A program made the position numbers and the translations under genes. Source: Haemophilus haemolyticus (GTDB lineage: Bacteria > Pseudomonadota > Gammaproteobacteria > Enterobacterales > Pasteurellaceae). Taken from it: DNA of 64,000 nucleotides. Below, in pieces: positions 58,902-64,000 of the stretch. Each line of letters starts with the position of its first letter. Position 1 is the first letter of the stretch. The stretch covers positions 1,909,062-1,973,061 of the forward strand of contig NZ_CP031243.1 of NCBI RefSeq assembly GCF_003352385.1, in the 5' to 3' direction. A model generated the notes under the pieces. That model was not told the DNA's origin. It made no database searches and saw only the letters and a program-made list of their open reading frames with translations.

Positions 58902-59000
58902 AATATTTCCCTTTCGTTGGACTTCGTTAATATGGGTTTATTTATAGCACCGCACTTTTGATTAAAAAAATAGTTATTTGATCTATTTTATAACCGCAAG

Positions 59001-59819
59001 CTATTTAACAATCCCTGTATTTTCTGAACGAACATCAATCCCTGTTTGAGATGAGGGGTTGCTATTCATATTAAAACGTAAGTCATTACGATAATTTTCC
59101 ACCCACATCACCGTCGCACCACATACTGCAACAGGCATAATTAATAAATTAATCACTGGTACAAAAGTACAACAAGTAACCAATCCACCAAAAGTTAAAC
59201 TTTGTGTTCGTTGATTGCCAAGCGCATTTTTCATGATATCAAAAGAGACTTTGTGATTATCAAAAGGATAATCACAATATTGAATTGCCATCATCCAACA
59301 AGTGAACAAGAAAGTAAGTACAGGCACGATGGTTTGCCCAACCAAAGGAATAAAACTCAGTAAAAACAAGGCGATAATTTTTGGTAGGCTATAACGTAAT
59401 TTTTGCCATTCTCGAGCAAGCATACGAGGCACATCTCTCATTACATCCACAAGACTATCATCATTAATATTTTCACCTGTCAGCATTTTTTCTACTTTTT
59501 CCGCTAACAAGCCATTAAAAGGTGCGGCAATAAAGCCTGAAAGTGTGGTGAAGGTAAAATAAAAGAGCAATAAAATTGTTAAGATCGAGAGTGTCAGTAA
59601 AATTACACTGAGAAAACTAAGCCAGTCCGGAATAAAATTCATTACCCAATCAATCGCACTGGTGATTTGGCTAATAAAAAGCCAAAATAAACCACAAAGT
59701 AAAACGGTGTTGAGTAAAATTGGAATAATAACAAACCGACGCAAACCTTTTTGTGTGATGTAATGCCAGCCCATTACAAAATAATGGAAACCAGATTTCA
59801 ATTCATTAGGATTCAACAT
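59001..59819 (-). CDS. cysZ: Sulfate transporter CysZ
   Basis: This 272-residue inner-membrane protein has four or more hydrophobic segments and the family pattern [11 protein letters not shown]. CysZ imports sulfate for cysteine synthesis, consistent with cysK directly downstream. It is divergent from zipA, as in E. coli. Confidence 0.92.
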   Translation of the reverse strand: MLNPNELKSGFHYFVMGWHYITQKGLRRFVIIPILLNTVLLCGLFWLFISQITSAIDWVMNFIPDWLSFLSVILLTLSILTILLLFYFTFTTLSGFIAAPFNGLLAEKVEKMLTGENINDDSLVDVMRDVPRMLAREWQKLRYSLPKIIALFLLSFIPLVGQTIVPVLTFLFTCWMMAIQYCDYPFDNHKVSFDIMKNALGNQRTQSLTFGGLVTCCTFVPVINLLIMPVAVCGATVMWVENYRNDLRFNMNSNPSSQTGIDVRSENTGIVK

Positions 59820-59971
59820 TTTTCTTTCCTTTCAATAAAAATACGCCTAAAACAGACCGCTCTTCTCCCTTAAAATTCCACGCATTGAAGTATTTTTTCA
59901 CCTACTGAAATATGGTAGGATTAGCGCCATTAATAGCATTCTCGCTTGACTCGCACGCGTAAGGAATAAAG

Positions 59972-63087
<3,116 letters not shown>

Positions 63088-63107
63088 TAGGATTTAAATC
63101 GTATAAA

Positions 63108-63150
63108 CAAGAGCGACCAAAAATCATCATATTTTTGACCGCTCTTTTAT
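63108..63150. terminator. Bidirectional terminator between ligA and the EmrB-type gene
   Basis: AAGAGCG and CGCTCTT outer arms and CAAAAAT/ATTTTTG inner arms form a two-part stem, with T residues after it. Confidence 0.8.
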
Positions 63151-63165
63151 ATCTGAAATACGCTA

Positions 63166-64000
63166 CTAATGACGCCCGCCAAATGGTGGTTTTGCAAACC
63201 AAATCACAATAAACAATCCTAAGAATCCCATAGCTGATAGCCAAAATATTTCATTTGCGCCAATAATAAATCCTTGCGATGTTATTTGTTGAGCGAGGTA
63301 AGCTGAAGTTTGGATATCACTTAAACCAAATTGATTCATTTGATGATAAAAACTTTGGGAAATTGGGTTATAAGGATTAATGTGTTCTGTTAATTGAGTA
63401 TGGTGAACGGCTTCACGGTTATACCACATAAATGTGGTTAAAGATGTCCCTACAGAACCCGCTAAAGTTCTCAAGAAGTTAAATAAGCTAGACGCAGAAG
63501 CCATTCTATGCGCAGGCAAACCAGATAACGTTATTGTGGTAAGTGGCATAAAGAAACAGGCTACCGCTAAACCTTGTACTAATTGTGGTAAAGCCACATC
63601 AGCAAAAGTCATTGATGGCTCGAAAGTCACCGCTCGCCAATAAAATGTTATTGCATATACAATAAAGCTTATCGTCACTAAAATTCGCATATCGATCTTA
63701 TAACCGAAACGCCCAATAATCGGTGAAAGCAAAATTGGGAATAATCCAACTGGGGAAGCAGCAAGCCCTGCCCACGTCGCGGTGTAATGGAAGACTTGTT
63801 GTAGCAAGAGCGGAATTAATACCACAGAACCTAGATAAATCAAAAAGGCTAAACTAGTACATAAACACCCTACGCTAAAATTACGAGAATGGAAAAGCGA
63901 AATATCCACCACAGGATTGTCATCCGTCAATTCCCAAATAACCAAGGCAATCAGACAAACGACAGCGATAACGGCTAATATAATGATTTCATTAGAATTA
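63166..64000 (-). CDS. emrB: EmrB/DHA2-type drug:H+ antiporter, C-terminal part (runs off the window)
   Basis: The frame is open to the right edge, so the N-terminal half is outside. The visible 277 residues have about seven hydrophobic helices and pieces typical of 14-helix DHA2 exporters, such as NPVVDISLFHSRNF and LPAHRMASASSLFNFLRTLAGSVG. EmrB works with a periplasmic adaptor EmrA and TolC to export hydrophobic drugs; emrA would be expected upstream (beyond the window). Confidence 0.82.
   Translation of the reverse strand, partial: NSNEIIILAVIAVVCLIALVIWELTDDNPVVDISLFHSRNFSVGCLCTSLAFLIYLGSVVLIPLLLQQVFHYTATWAGLAASPVGLFPILLSPIIGRFGYKIDMRILVTISFIVYAITFYWRAVTFEPSMTFADVALPQLVQGLAVACFFMPLTTITLSGLPAHRMASASSLFNFLRTLAGSVGTSLTTFMWYNREAVHHTQLTEHINPYNPISQSFYHQMNQFGLSDIQTSAYLAQQITSQGFIIGANEIFWLSAMGFLGLFIVIWFAKPPFGGRH

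Overview
The window is chromosomal DNA from a Haemophilus of the H. influenzae / H. haemolyticus group. It is AT-rich. The 9-bp Pasteurellaceae DNA uptake signal AAGTGCGGT (or its complement) recurs roughly once per kilobase, often as inverted pairs that double as terminators. Gene content is typical of the genus: opsX and kdkA for Kdo-heptose inner core, hktE-type catalase, nrfABCD, a full ccm operon and the tonB-exbD-exbB cluster. From memory, the gene blocks are not in the order of strain Rd KW20, so the strain is rearranged or belongs to a close sister species.

Layout. 1-5246: the 3' end of ssb, then a four-gene minus-strand operon (qatA-qatB-qatC-qatD) encoding a Qat-type anti-phage system. 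5247-9449: a KefB/C-type antiporter and a surface-lipoprotein locus (a TbpB-like lipoprotein plus a frameshifted Slam exporter). 9697-14441: two small membrane proteins and the helicase HrpA. 14442-16062: an AT-rich insertion carrying a phosphoribosyltransferase gene and a SLOG-like gene, flanked by a decayed second copy of the hrpA 3' end. 16123-20260: periplasmic nitrite reduction operon nrfABCD with NarP and FNR sites. 20271-20750: deleted IS1016. 20983-30692: glutamine amidotransferase, Ton energy transduction, bcp, dapA, bamC, LPS inner-core genes, rdgB and an ABC exporter. 30771-39546: AraC regulator, AhpD-like protein, rnhB, lpxB, an inserted autotransporter-like gene, lpxA, fabZ, an EptA-like transferase and pyrH. 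39611-48328: catalase, tRNA-Ala, gltX, four tRNA-Val, an lpt6-like transferase, yihY, ychJ, yiiM and udp. 48349-49949: a decayed IS3-family element and two secreted proteins of unknown function. 50057-56938: ccmABCDEFGHI. 57203-64000: sodA, cysK, cysZ, zipA, ligA and the start-truncated end of an EmrB-type exporter.

How it works together. The ccm genes attach haem to c-type cytochromes such as NrfA and NrfB, which with NrfCD carry out periplasmic nitrite ammonification. Catalase, Mn-superoxide dismutase and Bcp form an oxidative-stress set. opsX, kdkA, lpxA, lpxB, the EptA-like gene and the lpt6-like gene build and decorate lipooligosaccharide.

Accessory DNA is concentrated in four places: the Qat island after ssb, the two-gene module after hrpA, the autotransporter-like gene that splits lpxA from lpxB, and the IS-flanked segment after udp. 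All four lack uptake signals, unlike their flanks. The most novel candidates are the phosphoribosyltransferase/SLOG module with its hrpA ghost and the autotransporter-like gene, which has no canonical in-frame start codon.
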